Of a DNA stretch of 44,080 nucleotides, positions 7,162-14,870 are shown piece by piece. Where the stretch lies: assembly GCA_025358885.1 (NCBI GenBank), contig JANYHW010000026.1, forward strand, positions 1 to 44,080, in the 5' to 3' direction. How positions within the stretch are numbered: position 1 is the stretch's first letter; the number at the start of each line of letters is the position of its first letter. The notes under the pieces are model-generated. The model was not told the origin of the DNA. It did no database searches and saw only the letters and a list, made by a program, of their open reading frames with translations. The position numbers and the translations under genes are program-made. The stretch is from Cytophagales bacterium (GTDB lineage: Bacteria; Bacteroidota; Bacteroidia; Cytophagales; Cyclobacteriaceae).

Positions 7162-8076
7162 CTATTTCTTTTGGTTCATCCATTCAAAAGAGAATACATC
7201 TGGACGAGCATAGTGCCCGATGACATCAAAGTCCATCTTGGCCTTGATGATCTCTCTTGAGTCAATTTCCGCTGATATCATTCCTTCCTTTCCAAAGAGT
7301 GGCCCGGCCAGAACTTTCCCCAGTGGGCTGATGATCACGCTTCCGCCACTACTGGGCAGGGAAGGGTGATCTGCCCCCAGGAGTGCTTGCAGGTCTGATG
7401 GGTAATGGTCTTTGGTCAGATATTGATTGCACCCAAGCACAAATGCCCTGGCTTCGCAGGCGATGTGCGTCAATGTTGACTGCCAACTGTCACGGCAATC
7501 TGCAGTTGGAGCGAGATAGATTTCAATGCCTTGCTGGTAAAGTGCAACGCGAGCCAGGGGCATGTAGTTTTCCCAGCAGATTAATCCGCCAATCTTGCCG
7601 AGTGGCGTTTCAAGAACATTCAAATCACTCCCATCTCCTTCGCCCCACAGAATCCGTTCCGCTGCCGTGGGTTTAAGCTTCCTGTGTCGATGGACCAATT
7701 GACCCTCAGGCGAAAAATACAAGAGACTGCAGTACAAGGTGTCGCTGATTTTATCTTTCTCTGTAACGCCAATGGCTATATATGCTTTAGCGTCCTTGGC
7801 CCATTCGGCAATGCGTGCAGTTTCCTTTCCCGGAACTTCTATGGAGTTCTCCCAATAACGAAGGAATAGTTCCCGGCCCTCTGGAGTTCTCCCGCCGACG
7901 GTTGTGCCGAAGATCAGGCCACGAGGATACCCGGGAATAATTACTTCAGGAAAAAGAATGAGGGCTGATTTATTCCTGGCTGCTGCCTGAATGGAATCAC
8001 CGATTTTCTCGAGTGTTCTTTCCTTGTCGAAGAATGCGGGACTACTCTGGACAACGGATGCTACAAATGGAGACAT
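7162..8076 (-). CDS. Nitrilase (carbon-nitrogen hydrolase, branch 1-like)
   Basis: This 304-residue carbon-nitrogen hydrolase shows the full catalytic triad: E44 in LFPEVIIPGYPRG, K133 in HRHRKLKPTAAE and C167 in GLICWENYMPLARVALY. The surroundings (PGYPRG, RILWGEGDGS, CWENYMPL) are those of true nitrilases and cyanide hydratases rather than of amidases or N-carbamoylases. It would hydrolyse an organic nitrile to a carboxylic acid and ammonia in the cytoplasm. There is no signal peptide. It is first in a two-gene unit with the SnoaL-like gene. The natural substrate is unknown; plant indole or glucosinolate nitriles and cyanide are possibilities. Confidence 0.9.
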   Translation of the reverse strand: MSPFVASVVQSSPAFFDKERTLEKIGDSIQAAARNKSALILFPEVIIPGYPRGLIFGTTVGGRTPEGRELFLRYWENSIEVPGKETARIAEWAKDAKAYIAIGVTEKDKISDTLYCSLLYFSPEGQLVHRHRKLKPTAAERILWGEGDGSDLNVLETPLGKIGGLICWENYMPLARVALYQQGIEIYLAPTADCRDSWQSTLTHIACEARAFVLGCNQYLTKDHYPSDLQALLGADHPSLPSSGGSVIISPLGKVLAGPLFGKEGMISAEIDSREIIKAKMDFDVIGHYARPDVFSFEWMNQKK

Positions 8077-8108
8077 GGACCGAAGTTAGGAATTACTCCG
8101 GTATTGAT

Positions 8109-8852
8109 CTAATAGATACGTTCAACAGTACCCTGACCGTAAACTTTCTTTGTCAAGGTCTTGGTATTGCCTTTATGTTTGATGCTGCCACTTCCATGTA
8201 CGTAAGCCTCAAGGCTGTTGGATACATTGACTTCAGCAGAACCACTTCCCGTAAGCTTCATTTTTCCCATCTCCACCGGGCAATCAAATGCTTTTAAGCC
8301 TCCGCTTCCACTTACAACGGCATCCAGGGAAGTGGCATATCCTCGCAGGGTAAGGCTTCCGCTTCCACTCACCTCGGCCTTTACGGTATTCCCTTTGATA
8401 TCGACATCCATCGCGCCACTGCCAGAAACGCCGAGGGTGATAAAATCTGAGGCGATAGAGTTTTCTGAAAGAATCTTACCGGCACCATTCACTTGAAGCT
8501 CGGTTATATTCTTCATGCTGACGTAAATCTTCATGGTAGGATTTACCTTGATGTCGTCAATCTTGGCCCAGATACTTTTGTTGCTGTCCGGTTTGCGTTC
8601 CACATTGACCAGAAGGATGCCGTTGTCCACTTTGATTTCACTCACTTCAAAGATCTCACTGAGCACTTCGACGACCACTTCCTGCTTGTTGGTCTGTTTC
8701 AGCATAACTGTATAATTGGAATTCACATAGATACTTTTGAAATCAGGAAGTTCGAGTGTCTTTTTTACAGTTTGGGAGAAGGCAATCGAGGCTGCAGACA
8801 GGAGCACCAGGGATAGCATAATCAGGAAAAAGATGACATTTATCTTGCGCAT
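8109..8852 (-). CDS. Secreted GIN-domain (DUF2807) protein
   Basis: The 247-residue protein begins with a clear Sec signal (hydrophobic 5-25, FSQ before mature TVKKTLELPDFK). The mature part has the short repeated beta-strand turns of the putative auto-transporter adhesin head (GIN) domain: VSGSGAMDVDIKG, VSGSGSLTLRGYA, VSGSGGLKAFDCP and LTGSGSAEVNVSN. The repeats should stack into a small beta-helix. These proteins are frequent in Bacteroidota and are thought to sit in the periplasm or at the surface, with no firm function. It ends 32 nt from the nitrilase start but has no evident functional link to it. Confidence 0.85.
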   Translation of the reverse strand: MRKINVIFFLIMLSLVLLSAASIAFSQTVKKTLELPDFKSIYVNSNYTVMLKQTNKQEVVVEVLSEIFEVSEIKVDNGILLVNVERKPDSNKSIWAKIDDIKVNPTMKIYVSMKNITELQVNGAGKILSENSIASDFITLGVSGSGAMDVDIKGNTVKAEVSGSGSLTLRGYATSLDAVVSGSGGLKAFDCPVEMGKMKLTGSGSAEVNVSNSLEAYVHGSGSIKHKGNTKTLTKKVYGQGTVERIY

Positions 8853-8967
8853 GGCTGAATCAGGAGGTTCAAGGTGAAAAAATGCATGATATAGCTAAGA
8901 CTATCGTTATCAGATCGTTAAAGCTACAAAGAAAACGCTAGAATGTCCAAACTGGAGTTAAACGTGC

Positions 8968-9075
8968 TTACTGCTTCGGCTTACGAAAAATCCATCTGTA
9001 CACCAGAATGAAGACGGCCAGGCCGAATGCCAATACAATTCCAACTTCAGGGGTGATATGGGCGACGCCGTGCAT
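8968..9075 (-). CDS. Small 35-residue single-pass membrane peptide
   Basis: An ATG at 9075 opens a 35-codon frame ending in TAA at 8968. The product starts MHGVAHITPEVG, continues with a hydrophobic helix of about 18 residues (VGIVLAFGLAVFILVYRW), and ends in the basic tail IFRKPKQ, consistent with a cytoplasmic C-terminus. It lies in the 245-nt gap between the GIN gene and the helix-hairpin-helix beta-barrel gene, starting 22 nt after the latter's stop on the same strand. The clean N-out/C-in topology and lack of any competing gene suggest a real small gene, but I know no family for it. Confidence 0.5.
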   Translation of the reverse strand: MHGVAHITPEVGIVLAFGLAVFILVYRWIFRKPKQ

Positions 9076-9097
9076 ATGTAATTAGAGGAGGGATGAA

Positions 9098-11146
9098 TTA
9101 GAACCTGATCCGAACCTGAAATTTAACATCATTTTTTGTATTCCCTTCTATGGTTTCAGACCCGGTGCCGATTTCGGATTGGTTGACGTACTGAACATGC
9201 GACAGGCGCACCCAAACGTCTATCTTCCTGGAGACTGCATATTGGAGAAGGATGTAATTCCTGACGCCAACCCCGTAGTAGGCCGGGAACGAATACGCCA
9301 GCCAGGCATCCCTTTCATACAGATAAAGCCTGTTGTCGTAGTCATCGGTGTCGAAAAGGGCATGGCGCAAAGAAATTGACCAGCGGTGAATAGAAAAATT
9401 GACATCCTGCACAATGGCCAGGCCCCGGGTAGTATGACCATTGATTGAGTAGGTACTACACTGTACCCGGGTCTTGAAGCTCAAACCTTGACCATTGCCG
9501 TAGTCGCAGTTGATCCAGAAATTTCGTTTCACCCCCTCAGCCATCAGATAAAGATTTGAGTCATTCGAGAGGTTTCTGGATTTCGATTCTTCCCGAGCCT
9601 GGACAAACAACACAACATTCCGAGAAGGAGTATAGGTAAAGCGCAGTAACCATTCACTGCCATCGGATGGGGCATATCCACGGTATCGGAGCCATGGAAA
9701 CTGAAACATATCGATGTAGCCGCTGGTAGAAAAGCGTTTGTTGAATGAATACTTATAGCCCATGTAAAGCCCTTTCTCGTTTTGTGGCAAGGTATTTTCC
9801 GAAAAGGCATTGGGGTTGAATGTGTAAAAGTCCCTGTCGAAGCTCCTTAACAACATCGACACTTCCAATGCGGCAGTGATGTTCCCCAATACACCAGCAG
9901 AAAGTGCCATCCCATGACCAAGAGACTTACTAAATTCACTGAAGAAAGTAACATTTGCCCAACTGTAGTTTAGGTAGGCACCCACATCCTGATTGGTAAT
10001 TCCCTGGAAAGAAAATTGATTATAGGGTGTTGGACTTCGCTGAATTGGCTTGTTGAAGTTAACCTGATGAAATATAATCCCTGCATCCAACTGTGTTGCC
10101 TTGATCTGAAAGACAGCTCCTATGTCTTTCTCTTCCACTTGCTTCCTGAGTTGGAGTTCTGCTGGAGTCCGGTGTAGACCTGAGTTGGATAACGAGGAGA
10201 TTGTTGTCTCCTCCTCATTGCCTAGTTGGATGTTTCCATCCTTGTAAGCATCTGATATGAATCCGTGAACCAGGATGTTTTTCGACAAGCTGTAGCTCAA
10301 GGCGGCACCGCGGAAGAAAAGATTTTCATTCACAGAGGTATAGGGAAGAAATCCGAGATTGCTCCTTCTTACAGTGGCAACCGTTTCAGAATTCTTGCCG
10401 AAACCAAAGACGCTCCCTAGAATGAGCCCTTGACCAAATTGACTTTGAAAATCACCAAGGATAAGATTTCTTATCCTGCCCTTATTCTGAAGTTGGGCAT
10501 GAAACGAAAGGTAGTCGGGCCCGTATTGTCTTCGGGTGGGATCCCACTTGATCGCTTCTCCGGCATCTTTTTCAGCAGTAAAGCCTAAACTGAAGTCATT
10601 GGAATTGGCTACATGGTATCGTACGTACATTTTGCCCGGGTTGCCAGCATACTGATGGGCAGAGTCTGTGGCTTCACTTCCGCTAACGGGCTCAAGGGTT
10701 CTCTCATAACGCAGCAACAGGTAGTTATTTTTTTCATGGGTAATCCTGGAGAAGACAGAAGCGTCCAATGTAGCCTGTGCATCCCCGACAATAACGAAGG
10801 GAATTACTTTGTCAAAAGAGAATCGTGACCAGGAATGAAGAGACTGGAGTTCGTATACCGATAGTAAAGGTCCGTTCAAGTCTCTGTAGTTGAGAAACTC
10901 ATTGATTTGTTCCTCAGTAAGCATCATGAATGACCTGAGCTGTTCACGGGTGATCAAATTCAGGTCAATGGGATCAGCGAGAAGCAGCGCCAGATTTTCA
11001 TACAAATCCTGGTAATTGAGGTCAAGATCCTGCATGGGGAAAATCTCATCAGCAAGTTTCTCCATTTGAAAATCTTTCCGGGGAAAATCCTGCGCATGGG
11101 TGTAATGTGCTGTCCAAACCAGGATAAGAATAAATGCCTTTTTCAT
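9098..11146 (-). CDS. Helix-hairpin-helix outer-membrane beta-barrel protein
   Basis: I choose the ATG at 11146, which gives 682 residues opening with a signal peptide (MKKAFILILVWTAHYTHAQ); the open frame extends upstream without one. Next come one or two ComEA-like helix-hairpin-helix units (DPIDLNLITREQLRSFMML, then EFLNYRDLNGPLLSVYEL, about residues 50-105). The remaining 550 residues are amphipathic beta strands typical of a large outer-membrane barrel, ending VKFQVRIRF with a terminal Phe. The family is common in Bacteroidota, but its function is unknown; the HhH in a periplasmic N-terminus might bind DNA or protein. Its ATG overlaps the TGA of the PorV-like gene in an ATGA, indicating coupled translation. 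Confidence 0.85.
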   Translation of the reverse strand: MKKAFILILVWTAHYTHAQDFPRKDFQMEKLADEIFPMQDLDLNYQDLYENLALLLADPIDLNLITREQLRSFMMLTEEQINEFLNYRDLNGPLLSVYELQSLHSWSRFSFDKVIPFVIVGDAQATLDASVFSRITHEKNNYLLLRYERTLEPVSGSEATDSAHQYAGNPGKMYVRYHVANSNDFSLGFTAEKDAGEAIKWDPTRRQYGPDYLSFHAQLQNKGRIRNLILGDFQSQFGQGLILGSVFGFGKNSETVATVRRSNLGFLPYTSVNENLFFRGAALSYSLSKNILVHGFISDAYKDGNIQLGNEEETTISSLSNSGLHRTPAELQLRKQVEEKDIGAVFQIKATQLDAGIIFHQVNFNKPIQRSPTPYNQFSFQGITNQDVGAYLNYSWANVTFFSEFSKSLGHGMALSAGVLGNITAALEVSMLLRSFDRDFYTFNPNAFSENTLPQNEKGLYMGYKYSFNKRFSTSGYIDMFQFPWLRYRGYAPSDGSEWLLRFTYTPSRNVVLFVQAREESKSRNLSNDSNLYLMAEGVKRNFWINCDYGNGQGLSFKTRVQCSTYSINGHTTRGLAIVQDVNFSIHRWSISLRHALFDTDDYDNRLYLYERDAWLAYSFPAYYGVGVRNYILLQYAVSRKIDVWVRLSHVQYVNQSEIGTGSETIEGNTKNDVKFQVRIRF

Positions 11147-11958
11147 TTGTTGGGATTTTTCCCCAAGGCAAGAGCAAGAGAAGCCTGATGAGTGCCTGTC
11201 TGGTTGGCGTGGTATTGGAGCGCATAATCTACATGGATGCGCTTCGTCTGAACGCCCATGCCCACACATACGGTAGATGGATGAAGATTGAACCCGGTGC
11301 GGAGAAACACTTTCTTGTAGATAGTGTATTCTGTCCCAATTCTCCATGTGGCATCATAGCCAAGGTCCTTCGCAATATCCGTGGCAAGCAGAAAAAAGTC
11401 GCTGGGTCTGAAACAAATGCCCGCCACGAATTTCGTGGGGAGCTGTTCCAGCCCGTTCAGTGAAGCTTGAGTAAGGTTCACCATGTAGGCTCCAACGAGA
11501 ATCTGAGGGGTGATCTGGGCGAGCCCTCCAAAGTCAAGTGTTACTCCCGTCTTATTACCAAATCCGGCAACTTGATATTGAATATAGTTGACCTTGGCCC
11601 CCAGTGATGTCATTCCGAACCTATTGGAAAGGGCCGCGCTTACAAGCTGCTCCCCATAGACTTCGTCACCAAATCGAAAAATACCGATGCCTCCCGCTAT
11701 CCATTTATTTGCAAGGCAAACGGAAGCAGCGATGCGATTGGCTCCAGGTAAAGATGGCTGAGCTTCATAAGCGGAAAAGCAAGAGGACTTGGTCGACCAG
11801 CCCATGGCACCTACGTTATTGAAAAATGCTGCCTCATCCCTAAGGGTTGAGCTGGCGTATCCCATGCCCGCAGCCCTTCCGCCCATCAGAGTACTCACAC
11901 TTTGGGCCCTTCCTGACGGGCAGGCCAACAACAAACCGGCTATGATCCAGAGTTTCAT
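11143..11958 (-). CDS. PorV/PorQ-like outer-membrane protein
   Basis: The ATG at 11958 gives 271 residues with a signal peptide (MKLWIIAGLLLACPSGRAQ) at the N-terminus; an ATG 33 nt upstream would add residues in front of the signal and is less likely. The mature start, MGGRAAGMGYASSTLRDEAAFFNN, resembles the opening of PorV/PorQ proteins and FadL-like barrels, where a small plug precedes the barrel. Beta-strand patterning follows to the C-terminus. PorV shuttles type IX secretion cargo, but this is a short paralogue and need not belong to that system. Its stop overlaps the start of the HhH beta-barrel gene by four bases. Confidence 0.75.
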   Translation of the reverse strand: MKLWIIAGLLLACPSGRAQSVSTLMGGRAAGMGYASSTLRDEAAFFNNVGAMGWSTKSSCFSAYEAQPSLPGANRIAASVCLANKWIAGGIGIFRFGDEVYGEQLVSAALSNRFGMTSLGAKVNYIQYQVAGFGNKTGVTLDFGGLAQITPQILVGAYMVNLTQASLNGLEQLPTKFVAGICFRPSDFFLLATDIAKDLGYDATWRIGTEYTIYKKVFLRTGFNLHPSTVCVGMGVQTKRIHVDYALQYHANQTGTHQASLALALGKNPNK

Positions 11959-12077
11959 CTCGAATGGGAGTGAGGCAAATGTTGCCTGCACGGATCGGAT
12001 GATTCAATTGTTTGGCGATATGTTTTCCGGATAGAATGGTTGTTCAGTTGATGACCTGAACCAAATGCCACGTCGGT

Positions 12078-13532
12078 CTAGAATTCCTTCTTCACATTAA
12101 AGAAGAATCCTCCGTGGGTGTTCTGTTGTGTGAAGGTGAGTTCAAAGCGGAGTACCAGGTCGTAGAGGGTAACTATATCCAATCCGACCCCGCCCCCCTT
12201 CAGCAGTTGATCGGAGTATAGCTGGTTGAGAGATTTTTCGTTGTAGTACGGATAGTTTTGAACATACCCAAAGTCGGCGAAGGCCTTGATATAAATGGAC
12301 AGTGGAAAGTAGCTGAATTGTTCCAGCGGCATATGCTGCATGGTGTAGGTGCGCGAAAATATTTTCTTTTTAATTGTTGTCTTGTTCAATGCAAACTGTG
12401 GTCCTTCAATAACGTAATTCTCATACCCTCGCACCAGTTGATTGCGATAGCCCAGGGCACTGAAAACGCTGTAGGGCTGATTTTTAGGTGTGCTCAGGTA
12501 TGCCGATGAAAAATTTGAGAGATAGAAACCATTGCCCAATGGCCAGTGCCTGGCAAAGGTGAGGTTAACTTCCAATTGATTCACATCATCCGTGGAGAAC
12601 AGCCCTGTCTTTGAAATATATCCGGTAAACTGATAGCCCTTTAATGGATAGAGCACTACATCCCTATGTTCTGAATTAAATGAATAAGACAAAGCAAAAA
12701 ATTTCTGCGTTACCTTTTTGTTGTTGTAGTAGATGGGGTTAAGCATCAATACAGTGTCAACGACCTGTGCCTGTCGATAACCAAAATTCAGGGAGTGGGT
12801 TTCGTAAAATGATTTGCGGTAAGAGTAGCCTATTCCTGCCCCGAATGAGGTTTTTACTACCTCTTTTGACTCGAGAAATACAAGTTTATGGTTCAGCGTC
12901 ATGTAGGCCATATTCTTTGGTGACCCATAATCCAGGCTAAACGTAATTCCCTGCTTTTGCTTTTTGTCGAGGTTGGGAATCTTGTACTGAAGGTCAAACT
13001 TCCTGACAAAACCAAACTGGGCTGTGAGCCGCAGGGATTCATTGCGACCACGGAAATTGTTCTTGTAAATCCGCATTCCGTAATTGATGCGACTCAGATC
13101 ATGGTTGTAGTTATGCCACCATTCGTTAAAGTTCCGATCGGAGAGTTCGAAAATCGGGGAAGGAAAAATATACCATCTCTCAGTCACTTCGACGAGGATG
13201 TCAATATGGTTGTTGGGGAGTTCGAGGGCCTGTACCGTGACGGTGTTAAACAGGCGAAGGTTGTACAGTTTATTTTTGTCCCACTGTAGGGTGCCCGCAA
13301 GACGGATGGAGCTAATTGTATCTCCGGGTTGCAAAGAAAGTTCACGGGTAATAATGCGGTTACGGGTAACCTTGTTCCCAATGATGATCACGCGGTCTAC
13401 TTGAAGAACCCTGTTCACCATCGTGTCGATAGACTCCCGATGAGTCGAGTCAATAAAATCCCCGGGTGGTTGCGATGACCTGGAATTTCCTCCGCCAACT
13501 ACCAGAATTATTCCAAACAGCCATGCCAGCAT
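12078..13532 (-). CDS. Omp85-family protein with a single POTRA domain
   Basis: The 484-residue protein has a hydrophobic N-terminus that should be a signal peptide (MLAWLFGIILVVGGG), then one POTRA domain (about 45-120: VDRVIIIGNKVTRNRIITRE, ending in VEVTERWYIFPSP). A 16-strand type beta barrel follows, with LVRGYENYV as a form of the Omp85 VRGF/Y motif, and the chain ends in Phe (FFFNVKKEF). BamA and TamA have more POTRAs, so this is a compact relative, possibly for lipid or protein insertion in the outer membrane. A 119-nt gap separates it from the PorV-like gene downstream on the same strand; they may form an envelope unit. Confidence 0.85.
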   Translation of the reverse strand: MLAWLFGIILVVGGGNSRSSQPPGDFIDSTHRESIDTMVNRVLQVDRVIIIGNKVTRNRIITRELSLQPGDTISSIRLAGTLQWDKNKLYNLRLFNTVTVQALELPNNHIDILVEVTERWYIFPSPIFELSDRNFNEWWHNYNHDLSRINYGMRIYKNNFRGRNESLRLTAQFGFVRKFDLQYKIPNLDKKQKQGITFSLDYGSPKNMAYMTLNHKLVFLESKEVVKTSFGAGIGYSYRKSFYETHSLNFGYRQAQVVDTVLMLNPIYYNNKKVTQKFFALSYSFNSEHRDVVLYPLKGYQFTGYISKTGLFSTDDVNQLEVNLTFARHWPLGNGFYLSNFSSAYLSTPKNQPYSVFSALGYRNQLVRGYENYVIEGPQFALNKTTIKKKIFSRTYTMQHMPLEQFSYFPLSIYIKAFADFGYVQNYPYYNEKSLNQLYSDQLLKGGGVGLDIVTLYDLVLRFELTFTQQNTHGGFFFNVKKEF

Positions 13533-13581
13533 GTAAACTCATCTTGAATGTTCAGAACGCGATCAATGGACAATTTTCGAA

Positions 13582-14718
13582 TCACCCCTGTGGAGGATTT
13601 GAAGCGGTTGTACGATATGACCGCACAAGTACATAGATACCCACAAGCACCAGGGGAACACTGAGTATCTGCCCCATGTTGAAAGGTAACTGATCCTCAA
13701 ATGGCACCTGGTTTTCTTTGAGATACTCGTATGCAAAACGCAGGCTCCAAAGGATAATCATGAAATAACCAAAGACCCTTCCATCCGGCAGGTCGGCCTT
13801 ATAACGCCACCAAATCGAGAATAGAAATGCGGTCAGGAGCAAGCACGACACCGCCTCATACAGTTGAGCGGGATGACGGGCGATGCCCATCACAGCTACG
13901 CGCGCCATAATTTGATTGGTTTTCTCATCAAAGACTGTCTCATATTGCACCGAGCCATCAAGGGGCTCATCCACAAATTCCGATAGATAGAACAAAATAT
14001 TCTTCACATTGCTTCGAAGGAAAAATTGGGCATTATTTTCCGAGACGCCTGGCTTGAAGAAAACAAAAATCTTTATTGGCACCCGCCCATTGGCCCGCTC
14101 GCGGGCAGTATTGTTTTTTTCTATGGTAACGCTTTCCACAAGATTGTCAGGACTTTCCGGATTGCCGAGTATTGCTTGTGAAACCCGGTTAATGAACACG
14201 ATCCCGGTAGGACCGTTAGTCGGTTTACCTAGTATTTCGGAATTGAAATAATTTCCAAAACGGATAAGTGCTCCTGTCAATGCGACAAGAATAACTATAC
14301 GGTCCAATACCTGGAGGTAATTCTGTCCTGGCTTATTCTTCCTGGAATATAGCCATAAGCCAAAGAGAATACCTATGGCCGCACCATGGCTTGCCAATCC
14401 CTGAAGACCTGTAAACTTGAAAGTCGGTGTGAACTCGAAGGGAAGCAGGATGCCAAAAGGATCTTGCCAGATGATTTCGGGTTGATAGAACAGGATGTGC
14501 CCCATCCGAGCCCCCAGGATGGTGGCAACGACCATATAGATGGTGAGGGTATCAACATCGCGATTCGGCTTGCCCTCCACCTTGTACATATAGTAGAGAA
14601 TCTGCTGGCTGATCAGAAACCCCAGGGCGAAAAGTAATCCATACCAGCGAAGCGTGATTGATCCAATAGAAAACAGCTCTGGGCTACCATTCCAGATAAT
14701 ATAGTTCAGTATTTGCAT
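13582..14718 (-). CDS. lgt: Prolipoprotein diacylglyceryl transferase with insertion
   Basis: Lgt transfers diacylglycerol from phosphatidylglycerol to the lipobox Cys of prolipoproteins in the inner membrane. The 378-residue product has the multi-pass layout and motifs of the family: ASHGAAIGI (essential His), RFGNYFNSEILG (Arg-Asn signature), RHPAQLYEA and RFAYEYLKENQ. Between the NSEILGKPTNGPTGIVF segment and RHPAQLYEA lie about 105 residues, some 65-70 more than in E. coli Lgt, forming an extra soluble domain (KIFVFFKPG, then NNAQFFLRSNVKNILFYLSE). This insert seems to be a lineage feature and should face the periplasm. I chose the ATG at 14718; an ATG at 14730 is also possible. Confidence 0.93.
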   Translation of the reverse strand: MQILNYIIWNGSPELFSIGSITLRWYGLLFALGFLISQQILYYMYKVEGKPNRDVDTLTIYMVVATILGARMGHILFYQPEIIWQDPFGILLPFEFTPTFKFTGLQGLASHGAAIGILFGLWLYSRKNKPGQNYLQVLDRIVILVALTGALIRFGNYFNSEILGKPTNGPTGIVFINRVSQAILGNPESPDNLVESVTIEKNNTARERANGRVPIKIFVFFKPGVSENNAQFFLRSNVKNILFYLSEFVDEPLDGSVQYETVFDEKTNQIMARVAVMGIARHPAQLYEAVSCLLLTAFLFSIWWRYKADLPDGRVFGYFMIILWSLRFAYEYLKENQVPFEDQLPFNMGQILSVPLVLVGIYVLVRSYRTTASNPPQG

Positions 14719-14784
14719 AGAAAAGATCATGTATAGCCGGCAAATATAGGTTGAATCACAGGTTTGGCAATAGGCAATCCTCGT

Positions 14785-14828
14785 GCCCAAATCCAATTTT
14801 GATGAAATCCGAAGGGCTTCATTTGGGC
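14785..14828 (-). terminator. Candidate hairpin downstream of nadE
   Basis: GCCCAAAT (14785-14792) and ATTTGGGC (14821-14828) pair as an 8-bp stem, with an inner GAAG/CTTC pairing. It lies 43 nt after the nadE stop on the minus strand and before lgt. There is no clear U-tract, so it may be a terminator, an mRNA end-stabilising structure or a small repeat. Confidence 0.4.
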
Positions 14829-14870
14829 GCTATGCCCCAGCTTGCGGTGGACGCGGGGCTCGCAGACTTG

